IMG/VR virus record: IMGVR_UViG_3300043446_002213
Coordinates: 1 to 23,566 of that record
Reading direction: 5' to 3' (one strand)
From: a virus
Length of the DNA: 23,566 nt
The notes below the pieces were generated by a model that ran no database searches, had not been told where the DNA came from, and worked only from the letters and a program-made list of their open reading frames with translations. A program made the translations under genes and the position numbers. Shown piece after piece: positions 22,917-23,566 of the stretch; position 1 is the stretch's first letter; each line of letters opens with the position of its first letter.

Positions 22917-23069
22917 TAGCTAAATATTATCAACAAATAGTCAAGAGCCAATTTACCCGTAGTCGCAAAATGCTACCTGAACTTTTAAACTTGCCGAAAC
23001 TGGGAAAAAGCAAGCATCAGGGTCCTTGGATGCCCAGTTGACCTCTTGACAGAGTATTTACTAAAGTAT
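22917..23069 (+). other. Intergenic region with inverted repeats and a 23-codon frame
   Basis: It separates divergent genes. Seen: ACTGGG with CCCAGT (22999-23038 region) enclosing GCATC with GATGC; CTTGC with GCAAG; and a short plus frame 22970-23041 (start MLPELLNLPK, 23 residues) that lacks a ribosome site. TTGACA at 23046 has no well-placed -10 box. It may be a structured leader or small RNA for the gene at 23070; no known RNA family is recognised. Confidence 0.35.
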
Positions 23070-23566
23070 ATGTATAATTTTATAAAAACGATTATTGAAG
23101 GCAAAGTACCTAAAACTTTAAAACAAGCAAAGCTACCTTACGAAAAAACAGACCTAGGAAGAAGTTTAAGCAAGCAGACACTAGAATATCACTATGGTAA
23201 ACTTTACAAAGGCTATGTAGATCGTTTTAACAATAGTGAAGGCGATGCAGATTTCAACGAAGCCGGTGCATTTTTACACGAAATATACTTTACACAGTTT
23301 AAAAAACCCTCAAGTAATAACAAACCTAGCGGCAGTTCTGAAGAGTTTATTAATAAACACTTTGGTGGATTTAAAAAGTTTCAAGAAACTTTTGAAAAAG
23401 AAGCTATGAAAATTCAAGGTAGCGGATGGGTGTACCTTGCCAAAGACGGCAAAATAAAAACTATCGTCAATCACGAAATCAAGCAAGATATTGTGCTATT
23501 AATTGATTGGTGGGAACACTCTTGGGTTCTTGATTACGGCTCAGATAAGAAACGTTACTTAGAAAA
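23070..23566 (+). CDS. sod: Fe/Mn superoxide dismutase (3' end outside window)
   Basis: The first 165 codons of an iron/manganese superoxide dismutase, which turns superoxide into O2 and H2O2. Family features in order are KLPYEKTDLG, LEYHYGKLYKGYV (first metal His), FLHEIYFTQF (second His), GSGWVYL, and DWWEHSWVLDYG, with Asp and His as the last metal ligands. It has a 20-residue N-terminal addition before KLPY compared with common SODs. ATG 23070 has no clear ribosome site; the upstream frame stays open to 22989, so the start is uncertain. The window ends soon after the last ligand. It would help an infected cell against oxidative stress, or be carried in virions (both inferred). Confidence 0.85.
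   Translation, partial: MYNFIKTIIEGKVPKTLKQAKLPYEKTDLGRSLSKQTLEYHYGKLYKGYVDRFNNSEGDADFNEAGAFLHEIYFTQFKKPSSNNKPSGSSEEFINKHFGGFKKFQETFEKEAMKIQGSGWVYLAKDGKIKTIVNHEIKQDIVLLIDWWEHSWVLDYGSDKKRYLE

Noticed and set aside
22624-22923. Plus-strand open frame of 99 codons
   Set aside because: It is antisense to the minus-strand basic protein, which has AAGGAGG and a late promoter; the plus frame is a low-complexity mirror.
23046-23078. TTGACA with TATGTATAAT as a promoter for the superoxide dismutase
   Set aside because: The -10 region overlaps the ATG at 23070, TATAAT is 21 bases from the -35, and no in-frame start exists just downstream.
1-23566. tRNA genes, CRISPR arrays, insertion sequences or attachment sites
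   Set aside because: No cloverleaf with a TTCGA-type loop, no regularly spaced repeats, and no transposase or integrase motifs were seen by reading; a dedicated scan could still find a weak tRNA.

Overview
The window looks like part of a large tailed-phage genome with T4-like (myovirus) ancestry, most like the T4-related phages of marine or freshwater bacteria. Evidence: tightly packed, almost all plus-strand genes, many overlapping by ATGA or a few bases; an ATP-dependent DNA ligase of the phage gp30 type; T4-style late promoters (TATAAATA) beside perfect host sigma70 promoters; and auxiliary genes common in such viruses (ClpP, MazG-like pyrophosphohydrolase, UvsE, QueD-like protein, 2OG-Fe(II) oxygenases, radical SAM enzymes, Fe/Mn superoxide dismutase). 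No tRNA, rRNA, integrase, transposase or CRISPR array was seen. The host cannot be named from the sequence alone.

Layout. 12-1484: clpP and a putative zinc metallopeptidase, the latter behind a late promoter. 1473-5362: an early operon behind a consensus sigma70 promoter, holding DNA ligase, a small protein, a MazG-like NTP-PPase, a Bax-inhibitor-1 family membrane protein and three unknown proteins. 5383-17284: a 12-gene, gap-free island of carbohydrate-type enzymes: two twitch-domain radical SAM proteins near its two ends, two modules of 2OG-Fe(II) oxygenase plus glycosyltransferase-like protein, a nucleotide-sugar 4,6-dehydratase, a cupin, two SGNH hydrolases, a GT-A-like protein and a cytidylyltransferase fused to a phosphomannose-isomerase-type cupin. 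17288-18554: a conserved-looking unknown gene with its own sigma70 promoter. 18568-20443: a tail-fibre-like protein with an internal duplication, then a small membrane protein, both with late-promoter motifs. 20427-22578: an early operon with a QueD/PTPS homologue behind a structured leader, two tiny proteins, UvsE and a YdcH-like protein, closed by a two-way terminator. 22599-22886: the only minus-strand gene, with its own late promoter. 23070-end: a truncated superoxide dismutase.

How it may work together. Sigma70 promoters would serve DNA repair, nucleotide and metabolism genes early; gp55-type late promoters would serve structural genes. At each of the three plus-strand late promoters the promoter motif lies in or beside the 5' arm or loop of an RNA hairpin whose 3' arm contains the AUG. 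Read-through RNA would hide the start codon, while RNA started at the late promoter lacks the 5' arm. This matches a control known for some T4 genes and here appears to be used repeatedly. The 12-kb island plausibly builds and attaches a modified glycan, to virion fibres or to host surface; its target and chemistry are not visible in the sequence.
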